Source: Orbus sasakiae
GTDB taxonomy: Bacteria; Pseudomonadota; Gammaproteobacteria; Enterobacterales; Orbaceae
Direction of reading: 5' to 3'
DNA: 64,000 bases
NCBI RefSeq assembly: GCF_039542345.1
Contig: NZ_BAABHY010000005.1
Span: 248,001 to 312,000 of the forward strand
Of the stretch, positions 44,455 to 54,015 are shown piece after piece; position 1 is the first letter of the stretch, and every line of letters begins with the position of its first letter. The translations under genes were made by a program, and so were the position numbers. The notes below the pieces were generated by a model. It was not told where the DNA came from. It was given only the letters and a program-made list of their open reading frames with translations, and searched no databases.

Positions 44455-45218
44455 AGGCTCGGCAGCTAAGCTATCAAGTTGGGACAACTATTTTAGTTGA
44501 TGATGTTTCATTAAATATTGATCAAGGTGAATTAGTCGTTATTATTGGTCCAAATGGGGCGGGTAAATCAACGTTATTACGCCTTTTAACGGGTTATTTA
44601 GTGCCAAGTCAAGGTCAGTGTCATTTACTCGATAAACCAATTAATGATTGGTCACACCAAGCATTGTCAAAAGTTCGAACAGTTATGCGCCAACAATCAA
44701 ATATGACATTTCCGTTTAGCGCCAAAGAAGTGATTGCGATGGGCCGGGTACCTCATGGTAAACGGTATTTTAAGCAAGCATTAGACGATGTGATTACGAA
44801 AACGGACTGTGAGGGTTTGTGTCATAAAGACTATCGTCAACTTTCTGGTGGGGAACAGCAACGTGTCCAGTTAGCCAGAGTATTAGCGCAGTTGTGGCAG
44901 CCTGAACCTTCCCCAAGACTACTTTTTTTGGATGAGCCAACTTCTGCGTTAGATCTTTACCAACAGCAACAGATGTTACGTTTATTGCATGGATTGACCC
45001 GTCATGAACCCTTAGGTGTATGCTGTATTTTACACGATCTTAATCTTGCTGCATTATATGCAGATCGTTTATTTCTTATCCATCAAGGGAAATTGGTTGA
45101 ACAAGGTAAACCGGATTTAGTTTTGACCAAAACGGTACTAACGAAATGGTATCACGCTGATCTTACTGTACATAATCATCCTACCCATAATGTCCCCCAA
45201 ATCAGCTTATTAAGGTAG
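44448..45218 (+). CDS. hmuV: Heme ABC transporter ATP-binding protein (HmuV/HutD)
   Basis: This 256-residue ABC ATPase powers heme import with HmuU. Walker A is IGPNGAGKSTLLR (about 34-46). The Q-loop is in VMRQQSNMTFPFS, the signature is QLSGGEQQRVQLARVLAQL and Walker B LLFLDEPTSALD. The H-loop is ILHDLNLAALYADR. The insertion QLWQPEPSPR between signature and Walker B is typical of heme-type ATPases. It is last gene of the operon. No TonB/ExbB/ExbD genes are nearby, so energy for the receptor must come from elsewhere. Confidence 0.95.
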   Translation: MLKARQLSYQVGTTILVDDVSLNIDQGELVVIIGPNGAGKSTLLRLLTGYLVPSQGQCHLLDKPINDWSHQALSKVRTVMRQQSNMTFPFSAKEVIAMGRVPHGKRYFKQALDDVITKTDCEGLCHKDYRQLSGGEQQRVQLARVLAQLWQPEPSPRLLFLDEPTSALDLYQQQQMLRLLHGLTRHEPLGVCCILHDLNLAALYADRLFLIHQGKLVEQGKPDLVLTKTVLTKWYHADLTVHNHPTHNVPQISLLR

Positions 45219-45399
45219 CTCGTCAGCCATGTTATATCATGGCAAAAGGTCACGGAAATCGGCTATTAGGCTATTATATTGACATAGATATTAGCTATAA
45301 AAATGATAGATTGAGGTAACACACAAAGCGGGTATACTGAATTGTTATTAACATAGACTTTAATGCTATTCCCTATAATGATTACAAAGGAGCAATACT

Positions 45400-46023
45400 A
45401 TGGCTTACACTTTACCTCCATTACCTTATGCTTATGATGCTTTAGAACCATATATCGATTCAGAAACCATGCATTTGCATCATGACAAACACCACCAAAC
45501 TTATGTTAACAATGCGAATGCAGCGCTTGAGTCATTATCAAGTGAGCTTCAAGCAATGACTCCACAAGAATTAATTAAACACTTAGACAAAGTACCTACT
45601 GAAAAATTAACAGCACTACGTAACAATGCTGGTGGCCATGCTAACCATACCTTATTCTGGGAACTGTTAAAAGTCGGTACTGAGCTTAAAGGTGAACTTA
45701 AGTCAGCAATCGAAAAAGATTTCGGTTCAGTGGATGCATTCAAAGAAAAATTTGCAGCTGCTGCAACGGGACGTTTTGGATCTGGCTGGGCATGGTTAGT
45801 TGTGCAAAATGGTAAATTAGCTGTCGTATCAACAGCAAACCAAGATTCACCATTAATGGGCGAAAAAATTTCTGGTACAAGCGGTACGCCAATTTTAACC
45901 CTTGATGTTTGGGAACATGCTTACTACTTAAAATATCAAAATCGTCGTGCTGATTATATCGGTGCGTTTTGGAGTGTAGTCAACTGGGATAAAGTTGCTG
46001 AGTTATTCGCAGCTGCAAAATAA
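45400..46023 (+). CDS. sodA: Superoxide dismutase, Mn type
   Basis: SodA disproportionates superoxide in the cytoplasm. It has 207 residues (E. coli SodA 206). Metal ligands are His27 (HLHHDKHHQTY), a His near 82 (GGHANHTLFW), and Asp and His near 168-173 (DVWEHAYYLKYQNRR). The glutamine in STANQDSP occupies the position typical of Mn enzymes, and GGHANH rather than AAQ fits too. AAAGGAG precedes ATG. It lies directly after the heme operon but has its own promoter region; I did not find a clear Fur or SoxS site. Confidence 0.97.
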   Translation: MAYTLPPLPYAYDALEPYIDSETMHLHHDKHHQTYVNNANAALESLSSELQAMTPQELIKHLDKVPTEKLTALRNNAGGHANHTLFWELLKVGTELKGELKSAIEKDFGSVDAFKEKFAAAATGRFGSGWAWLVVQNGKLAVVSTANQDSPLMGEKISGTSGTPILTLDVWEHAYYLKYQNRRADYIGAFWSVVNWDKVAELFAAAK

Positions 46024-46042
46024 TCACTATCTGATGACGAAT

Positions 46043-46069
46043 AAGGCGCAATTATTGCGCCTTTTTTTA
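46043..46069 (+). terminator. Rho-independent terminator of sodA
   Basis: AAGGCGCAAT (46043-46052) pairs with ATTGCGCCTT (46054-46063), with a T-run to 46068. It lies 20 bases past the sodA stop. Confidence 0.93.
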
Positions 46070-46240
46070 TACTATAATGAGGTATGATGATAACTTTATA
46101 ACGAAATGTGCTAACCCATCGTATTTGATTGAACGTGTAAATAATCCTTAAATCTAAATTGTTGATTGCTAAACAGCACATAATTCCGCTACAATATTGG
46201 GTTATTATTTTAAGATTCATTTTACTAGTATAAAAAACTC

Positions 46241-47339
46241 ATGTTTGAAATTAATCCTGTCAAAAATAAAATAGCAGAACTTACCGAGCGTACCGCTGTC
46301 ATCCGGGGGTACCTTTGACTATGAAACGAAGAAAGAGCGTCTTGAGGAAGTTAACGGCGAGCTCGAGCAGGCGGACGTTTGGTCTAATCCAGAAAAAGCT
46401 CAATCGCTTGGTAAAGAACGCGTAGCCCTCGAAGAAATTATCAATACAATCGATTCACTCACGAATGGTTTAGACGATGTTGAAGGTTTATTGGAATTAG
46501 CCATTGAAGCTGAAGACCAAGATACGTTTAATGAAACAAACTTTGAAGTTGCTGAATTAGAAAAAAAGTTAGATAAGCTGGAGTTTCGTCGGATGTTTGC
46601 CGGTGAATATGATAGTGCTGACTGTTATTTAGATATTCAATCTGGTTCAGGGGGAACAGAAGCTCAAGATTGGGCTGAAATGTTACTACGTATGTATTTA
46701 CGTTGGGCTGAATCAAAATCATTTACCACTGAAGTAATGGAAGTCTCTGATGGCGATGTGGCTGGTATTAAATCGGCAACCATTCGTATTGGCGGGGATT
46801 ATGCTTATGGCTGGTTAAGAACCGAAACAGGTGTTCATCGTTTAGTGCGTAAAAGTCCTTTTGATTCAGGTAATCGCCGCCATACCTCCTTTGCCTCCGT
46901 ATTTGTCTATCCTGAAGTTGAGGATGATATTGATATCGAGATCAATCCTGCTGATTTACGTATTGATGTGTATCGAGCATCCGGTGCGGGTGGCCAGCAT
47001 GTTAATAAAACGGAATCGGCGGTACGTATTACTCATGTTCCAACCGGTATTGTGACTCAGTGTCAAAATAACCGCTCACAGCATAGCAACAAAGACCAAG
47101 CAATGAAACAGTTAAAAGCTAAACTGTATGAGCTTGAAATGCATAAGAAAAATGCTGAAAAACAGCAAATGGAAGAGAATAAATCAGACATCGGTTGGGG
47201 GAGTCAAATCCGTTCATATGTATTAGATGATTCTCGTATCAAAGATTTGCGAACTGGCGTTGAAACGCGTAACACCCAAGCCGTCCTTGATGGTGATTTG
47301 GATCAATTTATTGAAGAGAGCCTCAAAGCAGGCTTATAA
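46241..47339 (+). CDS. prfB: Peptide chain release factor 2, with programmed +1 frameshift
   Basis: RF2 reads UGA and UAA and triggers peptide release. Translation starts at ATG 46241 and reads 25 codons to CTT, followed by an in-frame TGA (46316-46318, codon 26). The +1 shift CTT-TGA-C then enters the long frame (GAC at 46317). The upstream internal Shine-Dalgarno-like GGGGG (46305-46309) completes the classic site. The joined product is 365 residues, exactly the E. coli length, with SPF (KSPFDSG) and GGQ (ASGAGGQHVN) motifs. Low RF2 favours the shift, giving autoregulation. Followed 19 bases later by lysS. It is not a pseudogene. Confidence 0.98.
46305..46319 (+). promoter_or_regulatory. 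prfB programmed frameshift site
   Basis: GGGGGTACCTTTGAC has the purine-rich stimulator three bases before CTT, the slippery CTT codon, the in-frame TGA and a C after it, the poorest stop context. These are all the known elements of RF2 recoding. Confidence 0.96.
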
Positions 47340-47358
47340 CGAGTGATAAGGTAAAACC

Positions 47359-48879
47359 ATGTCAACAGAGCAACCACAACAAATTAGTAATAGCTTAGAA
47401 GAGCTAAATAATGAGTTAAAAGCACGCCGCGAAAAGTTAGTTCATATTCGTGAACAAGGCGTTGCTTTCCCTAACGATTTTCGTCGCGATGCGATTTCAA
47501 GTGAATTACATGAAAAATATGGCGATAAAAGCAACGAAGAATTAGCTGAAGCCAAAATTCAAGTCGCTGTAGCGGGTCGTATGATGATGCGTCGAATTAT
47601 GGGTAAAGCTTCATTTGTATCGTTACAAGATGTGGGTGGACAAATTCAACTTTATGTTACACGTGATGAATTACCAGAAGGTTTTTATAACGAACAATTT
47701 AAAAAATGGGATTTAGGCGATATTATTGCTGCTAAAGGTTACCTATTTAAAACCAAAACGGGTGAGCTCTCTATTCATTGTGATGAAGTCCGTTTATTAA
47801 CCAAAGCATTAAGACCCCTTCCTGACAAATTCCACGGGTTAGCTGATCAAGAAACGCGTTATCGTCAGCGTTATTTAGACCTTATCACTAATGATGAATC
47901 GCGTCATACATTTATGATGCGTTCTAAAATTGTTGCTGAAATCCGGGATTTCATGTTAGGACACCATTTCATGGAAGTCGAAACGCCAATGATGCATGTC
48001 ATCCCTGGTGGTGCAGCGGCTAAACCATTTATTACTCATCATAATGCGTTAGATCTTGATATGTATCTTCGTATTGCGCCTGAGCTATATTTAAAACGTT
48101 TAGTTGTCGGTGGATTTGAACGTGTTTTTGAAATTAATCGTAACTTCCGTAATGAAGGCGTTTCACCTCGCCATAATCCTGAATTTACCATGATGGAAAT
48201 GTATATGGCTTATGCTGATTACAAAGACCTAATTGTGTTAATTGAAGACTTATATCGTCGCTTAGCCATCAATGTTACAGGTAATCCGGTCGTTCAATAT
48301 GGTGAGCATACATTCGATTTTGGTCAACCGTTTGTTAAAATGACAATGCGTGAAGCGATTTGTCATTACCGGCCACAAACCAATAATGCCGATTTAGATG
48401 ATTTTGATAAAGCCTGTGCTGTCGCTAAATCTGTTGGAATTGAAATTGAGAAAGGATGGGGCTTGGGCCGCGTTGTCACTGAGATTTTTGAAGAAGTGGC
48501 AGAAGCTAATTTAATTCAGCCAACGTTTATTACTGAGTATCCAGCTGAAGTTTCACCATTAGCGCGACGTAATGATGCTAACCCATTTGTGACGGATCGA
48601 TTTGAATTCTTTATTGGTGGGCGTGAAATTGGTAATGGCTTCTCTGAGCTTAATGATGCCGAAGATCAAGCACAACGTTTTGCAGACCAAGTGAAGCAAA
48701 AAGATGCCGGTGATGATGAAGCGATGTTCTATGATGAAGATTATGTAACAGCATTGGAACACGGTTTACCACCAACCGCAGGGTTAGGTATTGGTATTGA
48801 TCGTACCGTAATGTTATTCACTAACAGCCATACGATTCGTGATGTTATCTTATTTCCAGCAATGAGACCCGTCAAATAA
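47359..48879 (+). CDS. lysS: Lysyl-tRNA synthetase (class II)
   Basis: LysS charges tRNA-Lys. It has 506 residues (E. coli 505). The N-terminal OB-fold anticodon-binding domain covers about 60-150 (VAVAGRMMMRRIMGKASFVSLQD). Class II motifs are seen at VETPMMHVIPGGAAAKPF (motif 1), RNFRNEGVSPRHNPEFTMMEMY (motif 2) and GLGIGIDRTVMLFTN (motif 3). It is cotranscribed with prfB, as in E. coli, and followed by a terminator. Confidence 0.98.
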   Translation: MSTEQPQQISNSLEELNNELKARREKLVHIREQGVAFPNDFRRDAISSELHEKYGDKSNEELAEAKIQVAVAGRMMMRRIMGKASFVSLQDVGGQIQLYVTRDELPEGFYNEQFKKWDLGDIIAAKGYLFKTKTGELSIHCDEVRLLTKALRPLPDKFHGLADQETRYRQRYLDLITNDESRHTFMMRSKIVAEIRDFMLGHHFMEVETPMMHVIPGGAAAKPFITHHNALDLDMYLRIAPELYLKRLVVGGFERVFEINRNFRNEGVSPRHNPEFTMMEMYMAYADYKDLIVLIEDLYRRLAINVTGNPVVQYGEHTFDFGQPFVKMTMREAICHYRPQTNNADLDDFDKACAVAKSVGIEIEKGWGLGRVVTEIFEEVAEANLIQPTFITEYPAEVSPLARRNDANPFVTDRFEFFIGGREIGNGFSELNDAEDQAQRFADQVKQKDAGDDEAMFYDEDYVTALEHGLPPTAGLGIGIDRTVMLFTNSHTIRDVILFPAMRPVK

Positions 48880-48886
48880 GTGATTT

Positions 48887-48909
48887 GGGCGGTTTACCCG
48901 CCCTTTTTC
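48887..48909 (+). terminator. Rho-independent terminator of prfB-lysS
   Basis: GGGCGG (48887-48892) pairs with CCGCCC (48898-48903), followed by TTTTT. It lies 8 bases past the lysS stop. Confidence 0.92.
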
Positions 48910-49031
48910 TTTCCTTCGATTTACTTTCTATTCCTTTCTTTATTAAAAAAATGTTTAAATTCATTTAACTACATCTATTTTTTCATTCATTAACTTTATT
49001 TTTCATATATTTTAAATGGTAAAAAAAGTGG

Positions 49032-49053
49032 GGTTTATTCGATCGATAAAACC
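49032..49053. promoter_or_regulatory. Candidate NagC operator of chiP
   Basis: This is a 22-bp imperfect palindrome, 18 of 22 positions symmetric, with centre TCGATCGA and arms GGTTTAT / ATAAAACC. It resembles NagC operators, and chiP is a known NagC target in E. coli. It is a better palindrome than the sites near nagB and nagE. Confidence 0.6.
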
Positions 49054-49071
49054 ACGATTTTGATAAAATTT

Positions 49072-49087
49072 AGTGATAAAAGTCACA
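49072..49087. promoter_or_regulatory. CRP-type site upstream of chiP
   Basis: AGTGATAAAAGTCACA matches TGTGA-N6-TCACA at nine of ten core bases. It is 19 bases downstream of the NagC-like palindrome, so competition or cooperation is possible. Confidence 0.72.
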
Positions 49088-49255
49088 ATTTTGAATGATT
49101 TAATTTGTTAAGTAAAATATGTTAGTACATTATAAAAATGTGCACATTCACAATTCAATTCCTGCAGAAAATTGAATTGAACATATTTTGCCACTGAATC
49201 AATGGGCTTTATTTGCCTGCTGATTAAATAATCATAGATGATCTTTTAGGAAACA

Positions 49256-50665
49256 ATGACTATGAACAATCATAATAAATCTGCCCAGTTATCCCGAATT
49301 AAACTTTGCACTGGATTAGTCTTCTCATCCATTTTATTAATGGATGCCGCGCCAGCTGTTGCTAATAGTTTTATTGATGATGCGTCAGCAACCGGAAATA
49401 TTTATTTTTGGAATCGTGACCGTGAACGTAAAGATATCGCAACTGACCAATATCGTAGTAACATCCGTCAATCAACCTTTAATGCCAATCTGGATGTGCG
49501 TTCAGGTTATCTTGCTGACATGTTTGCTGTTGAGCTAGGTGGCTACGGTGCTTGGGAAGTCAGTAATGGAGGTGATGCTCACCCAAATGAAATCGGCTTT
49601 AGTAGTAGCAATACGCGTTGGGGTGAAAAATGGGATAGAGATGTCAGTGGCGTCAGCATTTACAAAGCACAAATTAATTTCAAACTAGATGATGCATTGT
49701 GGGTTAAAGCAGGTTATATACAGCCGTCGGGGCAAACGTTACTTGCACCGCATTGGAGTTTATTACCCGGTACTTATCGAGGCTTTGAAGTGGGTACTGT
49801 TTTTGACTTTGCTCAGCAAGGTGCATTATCTATGTCTTATATGTGGGCTGATAAGTATAAGGCGCCATGGTATAAACGTGTTTATCATTTCCGTCAATGG
49901 GGCGGCACTAAAGAAATCAGTTATTTACATTCAGCGGGCTTAAAATATGATTTCAAAAATGATTTCGTGTTAGAAGGGGCATTTGGTCAGTCACATAGCT
50001 ATATGAACCAATATTTTGCTAAAGCATCTTATAAGCTAAATGTTCTTGATAACCCATTATCATTAAGTTATCAATTTTATGGTGCGAAAGACCAAAATCA
50101 TAGTGGACAAAATGTGTATGATGGCTTGGCATGGCTACAAGCTGCGACGTTACAGTATCAAGTTGGTCCAGTTGGCTTGCGTGCTGAAGGTGTGATGGTT
50201 AAGGCTGAGGGGAATCAAGGCTTTTTCTTACAGCGTATGACCCCTGATTATGCTTCGTCTAATGGTCGCCTTGATATCTGGTGGAATTCACGTTCAGATT
50301 TTAATGCTAATGGTGAAAAAGCCCTATTTGCTGAGATAAGCTATGATCTTGGGCATTTATCACAACGTCTGGCTGGATGGCGAACGGCTGCATCTTATGC
50401 CTATGGTTGGGATGCAAAACCTAATTCAACGGCCGCGAATCAAAATCAGCGATTACGTGAATCAGCTTGGAATTTAGACCTTGCTTATACGGTACAAGAA
50501 GGGTGGGCAAAAGATACGTCATTCCAATTACATTACACTCGCTACAACAACCATTCCAATATCCCAAGTTGGGGAGGTGGATATGGCAATATTTTCCAAG
50601 ATGAAAAAGATATTAAGTTTATTGTTGCAATGCCATTTACTGTTTTTAGTCCCATTCAAAAATAG
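49256..50665 (+). CDS. chiP: Chitoporin ChiP (OprD-like outer-membrane porin)
   Basis: ChiP lets chitin oligosaccharides cross the outer membrane. It has 469 residues (E. coli ChiP 468). The signal peptide ends near VAN (about residue 37), and the mature protein begins SFIDDASATGNIYFWNRDRER, typical of the OprD/ChiP family. Repeated amphipathic strands with alternating aromatic residues follow. A second ATG at 49262 has more usual spacing from AGGA (49248-49251), so the start may be two codons later. It forms a unit with the chitobiase gene, 12 bases downstream. The small lipoprotein gene chiQ found between or after these in other species is absent. Confidence 0.92.
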   Translation: MTMNNHNKSAQLSRIKLCTGLVFSSILLMDAAPAVANSFIDDASATGNIYFWNRDRERKDIATDQYRSNIRQSTFNANLDVRSGYLADMFAVELGGYGAWEVSNGGDAHPNEIGFSSSNTRWGEKWDRDVSGVSIYKAQINFKLDDALWVKAGYIQPSGQTLLAPHWSLLPGTYRGFEVGTVFDFAQQGALSMSYMWADKYKAPWYKRVYHFRQWGGTKEISYLHSAGLKYDFKNDFVLEGAFGQSHSYMNQYFAKASYKLNVLDNPLSLSYQFYGAKDQNHSGQNVYDGLAWLQAATLQYQVGPVGLRAEGVMVKAEGNQGFFLQRMTPDYASSNGRLDIWWNSRSDFNANGEKALFAEISYDLGHLSQRLAGWRTAASYAYGWDAKPNSTAANQNQRLRESAWNLDLAYTVQEGWAKDTSFQLHYTRYNNHSNIPSWGGGYGNIFQDEKDIKFIVAMPFTVFSPIQK

Positions 50666-50677
50666 GTAGGAAAGATT

Positions 50678-53347
50678 ATGAAAACGTTTAAGACAACATT
50701 ACTTACCGCATCAATAGTGTCACTGTTAAGTTTGAGTCAGAGTGGATTTGCCAAGCAATCTACCGTTGATACGATGAGTTCACAACTGCAGGTTAATTAT
50801 AAAGTCGTTGATAATCACGCGGCGAATAATGGTGTTGACTGCTCATCACTCGGTGCCGATTGGGGGGCATGTAATAAAGCAACGATCTCGTTAAAGAATA
50901 ATGGGACCGAAATACGTGATAAAGATTGGGCGATTTACTTTCACGATATTCGAATGATTTTGGCTGTAAACAATCCTCAGTTTAAAATTACACAAATCAC
51001 AGGTGATTTGCACAAAATCGAGCCGACTGAAAAATTTATCAGTTTCCCTGCAAATAGCACTATTGACATTCCTATTATTGGGGAATATTGGCAGGTCAGT
51101 CAAAGTGATATCATCCCTCGTTGGTATGTTACATCGACTGATGCTGAGCCAAAAGTCATTGTCAACACTGATACTGAAGATTTAGCTGCATTTGTGTCAC
51201 CAATTGGTGATCAATGGAAACGAACGCCAGAAGATCATAATATTTTAATGACTCCTGTTACGCGTTTTGATCGTAATGCCGATATTCAAACCTTAGATGC
51301 CCAGTTATTACGAGGACAAATTCTACCAACTCCAACACAATTAAATGTCGGTAAAACCGATATTGTTCTCGGGAGCCAAGGCGTAAATTTAGCACTCATT
51401 GGCTTAAATAGTGAGAGTATGTCAGTATTAACTCACCAATTTAAAGCGCTCAATATTCCTGTTACGCCAAATGGTTATAAAATTAATGCGAAAATTGATA
51501 ATACAGCGTTTAAAGATGCTTTATCAGGTGCTTACCAGCTGAGTATTGATGAAAAGCAAGCAACAATTATCGCAAATGATGAAAGCGGTATTTTTTATGC
51601 TGTCGAGTCAATATTATCACTCATTCCTGCTAATCAAAAACCAGTTATCGCAACCTTAAATGCACAAGATGCGCCTCGTTTTGCTTATCGCGGTATTATG
51701 GCGGATACGGGACGAAATTTCAAAAGTAAAGCCGTTATTTTACGGTTGCTTGATCAAATGGCTGCTTATAAACTCAATAAGTTCCATTTTCACCTAAGTG
51801 ATGATGAAGGCTGGCGTATTGAAATTCCGGGTTTACCAGAATTAACTGATATTGGTAGCCAACGTTGCCATGATTTAACAGAACAAAAATGTTTATTACC
51901 ACAGCTTGGCTCCGGTCCTGATAGTGATAATATGGGCAGTGGTTTTTTTACGCGTCAAGATTATATTGATATCGTTAAATATGCTAAAGCACGTTTTATT
52001 GAAGTGATTCCTGAAATTGATATGCCAGCACATGCTCGCGCTGCGATTGTCTCAATGGAGGCTCGTTATAATCGCTTAATGGCTGAAGGTAAAGAACAAG
52101 CGGCGAATGAATTCCGTTTGGTTGATCCAACTGATACGTCAAATACAACATCAGTACAATTCTATAATCGTCAAAGTTATCTAAACCCTTGTTTAGATTC
52201 GTCAAAACGCTTTGTTGATAAAATTATTGGTGAAATAGCACAAATGCATATTGAGGCAGGTCAACCTATTTCGACATGGCATTTTGGTGGTGATGAAGCG
52301 AAAAATATTCGTTTAGGCGCTGGCTATCAAGATATTAATGCGGCCGAGAAGGTGAATTGGAAAGGCACGATCGATCAAAGCATTGAAGATCATCCATGGG
52401 CTAAATCGCAAGCTTGCCAAACATTTATATCAACGGGAGTTGTCGAAGATATTGAACACTTACCAAGTTACTTTGCGTTAGAAGTAAGTAAAATGATTAA
52501 GGCACATGGGATTAACCGTATGCAAGCATGGCAAGATGGCGTGAAGCATGCAGCTAATGCGAAAGCGTTTGCCGTTGATAACGTAGCGGTTAACTTCTGG
52601 GATACCTTATATTGGGGTGGCTACGATTCTGCTAGTGAGTGGGCAAACAAGGGATATCAGGTCATTATTTCAAACCCTGATTATGTTTATCTGGATTTTC
52701 CTTATGAAGTGAGTCCCTATGAACGAGGCTACTACTGGGGAACACGATCTAATGATGAGCGTAAAATCTTCAGCTTTGCTCCCAATAATTTACCACAGAA
52801 TGCTGAAACTTCGGTTGATCGAGATGGTAATAGCTTTAGTGTTAAAGGAACCATGAATTGGCCTGGTAGCTATGGTTTATCTGCTCAGCTTTGGAGTGAA
52901 ATTATTCGGACTGATGCTCAAATGGAATATATGGCATATCCAAGGTTAATTGCCGTTGCTGAGCGAGCATGGCATCAAGCTGATTGGGAAACACCATATC
53001 AAAAAGATCGTGAGTTTAAGCTAGGTAGCACAGAATTTGTTAACCAGACGCAGCTATTAAATGACTGGATTCGTTTTGCCAACTTAATGGGGCAACGTGA
53101 ACTGACAAAACTTGATCTGGCAGGGATTGATTATCGGTTACCAATTCCTGGTGCAAAATTTGATGGTAAGCAGCTTGTTGCGAATATTATTTATCCTGGT
53201 TTGACGATTGAATATTCAGTTGATAATGGTACCGTATGGACACAATATGTTAAGCCTGTTACGTTAGAAAACAATCATAGCCAGATTTTAGTTAGAAGCA
53301 AATCATTAGACGGTAAGCGTACCAGCCGAGTTGAAGCGGTTAAATAA
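50678..53347 (+). CDS. chb: Periplasmic chitobiase (beta-N-acetylhexosaminidase, GH20)
   Basis: Chb cleaves chitobiose to GlcNAc in the periplasm, feeding NagE. It has 889 residues (Serratia chitobiase 885). The signal peptide is about 1-25 (LLSLSQSGFA). Domain I is a carbohydrate-binding-like beta-sandwich (about 30-180), domain II alpha/beta (about 215-330). The GH20 barrel has YRGIMADTGRNF, KFHFHLSDDEGWRIEI and the catalytic pair Asp539-Glu540 in WHFGGDEAKN, the same numbers as in Serratia. A C-terminal beta domain follows. NagC and CRP sites upstream of chiP should control both genes. Confidence 0.96.
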   Translation: MKTFKTTLLTASIVSLLSLSQSGFAKQSTVDTMSSQLQVNYKVVDNHAANNGVDCSSLGADWGACNKATISLKNNGTEIRDKDWAIYFHDIRMILAVNNPQFKITQITGDLHKIEPTEKFISFPANSTIDIPIIGEYWQVSQSDIIPRWYVTSTDAEPKVIVNTDTEDLAAFVSPIGDQWKRTPEDHNILMTPVTRFDRNADIQTLDAQLLRGQILPTPTQLNVGKTDIVLGSQGVNLALIGLNSESMSVLTHQFKALNIPVTPNGYKINAKIDNTAFKDALSGAYQLSIDEKQATIIANDESGIFYAVESILSLIPANQKPVIATLNAQDAPRFAYRGIMADTGRNFKSKAVILRLLDQMAAYKLNKFHFHLSDDEGWRIEIPGLPELTDIGSQRCHDLTEQKCLLPQLGSGPDSDNMGSGFFTRQDYIDIVKYAKARFIEVIPEIDMPAHARAAIVSMEARYNRLMAEGKEQAANEFRLVDPTDTSNTTSVQFYNRQSYLNPCLDSSKRFVDKIIGEIAQMHIEAGQPISTWHFGGDEAKNIRLGAGYQDINAAEKVNWKGTIDQSIEDHPWAKSQACQTFISTGVVEDIEHLPSYFALEVSKMIKAHGINRMQAWQDGVKHAANAKAFAVDNVAVNFWDTLYWGGYDSASEWANKGYQVIISNPDYVYLDFPYEVSPYERGYYWGTRSNDERKIFSFAPNNLPQNAETSVDRDGNSFSVKGTMNWPGSYGLSAQLWSEIIRTDAQMEYMAYPRLIAVAERAWHQADWETPYQKDREFKLGSTEFVNQTQLLNDWIRFANLMGQRELTKLDLAGIDYRLPIPGAKFDGKQLVANIIYPGLTIEYSVDNGTVWTQYVKPVTLENNHSQILVRSKSLDGKRTSRVEAVK

Positions 53348-53378
53348 TGATGAATTAATTGATATTATTGATTTAAAA

Positions 53379-53412
53379 ACCCGTATTAGCATGGCTAGTA
53401 CGGGTTTTTTTA
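53379..53412 (+). terminator. Rho-independent terminator of chiP-chb
   Basis: ACCCGTA and TACGGGT (53379-53385, 53399-53405) pair, extended by TAGC with GCTA, and are followed by seven T. It lies 31 bases past the chb stop. On the minus strand it could also act, since AAAAA precedes it. Confidence 0.92.
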
Positions 53413-53576
53413 TATGCAGAATAAAACGACTTAGATCTTGGTAAATAAAAAGGCCAAGTGCGATACTTGACCTCCATTAATTCATTGAAATCTTAACATT
53501 TTTAGTCGATTTACTGACTAAATGTAAGATTTCATTAATAGAAAGATTATAAAAAATAAATTATTTCTATTTCTAT

Positions 53577-53849
53577 TTATTTAACTGTATCTTTTAAACC
53601 TTTACCTGCAACGAAAGCTGGAACTTTAGTTGCTGCAATTTTGATCTCTTTACCAGTTTTTGGATTACGACCAGTACGAGCTTTACGACTATTTACTTTG
53701 AAAGTACCAAAGCCAACTAATTGAACAGCTTCACCTTTTTGTAGTGAATCTGAAACAGCAGATAATGTTGCTTCAAGTGCAGTTTTTGCTGCAACTTTAG
53801 TGATGTTAGCTTTAGCAGCGATAGCATCTACAAGTTCTGTTTTATTCAT
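53577..53849 (-). CDS. hupA: DNA-binding protein HU-alpha
   Basis: HU is a small nucleoid protein that bends DNA. ATG at 53849 gives 90 residues, the HU length; it has AAGGA at proper distance, whereas an ATG two codons upstream is too close. Family motifs are NKTELVDAIAAKANITK, the VQLVGFGTFKVNSRKARTGRNPKTG arm and IKIAATKVPAFVAGKGLKD. HupB is the paralogue to consider, but the preceding hemE-yjaG genes match the E. coli hupA locus. Confidence 0.96.
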   Translation of the reverse strand: MNKTELVDAIAAKANITKVAAKTALEATLSAVSDSLQKGEAVQLVGFGTFKVNSRKARTGRNPKTGKEIKIAATKVPAFVAGKGLKDTVK

Positions 53850-54015
53850 GGACATATCCTTACATAATAATTTATCGTTGAGAAAAATATGGTCAAATTA
53901 ATTATTTATTTAACCTCGGTAAAATACATTACCAATGGGCTTAAATGTAGACTATATTTGGCTAAGATTAAAGTAAAATTTACCTAAATATTGTAAAAAA
54001 AGACCTTTTCAATGT

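Larger units (their letters stand above)
48880..49255. promoter_or_regulatory. lysS-chiP spacer with chitin-operon control sites (376 bp)
   Basis: After the lysS terminator, no gene is seen. The right half contains a NagC-like palindrome (49032-49053) and a CRP-type site (49072-49087), then about 170 bases to the chiP start. An inverted repeat around 49155-49182 (AATTCAATT, AATTGAATT) lies in the leader. The last could be an RNA structure controlling chiP; no ChiX-like sRNA gene is seen here. Confidence 0.6.

Noticed and set aside
46491..47339. prfB as a truncated or broken gene starting at 46491
   Set aside because: The recoding site and the 365-residue joined product show an intact gene starting at 46241.
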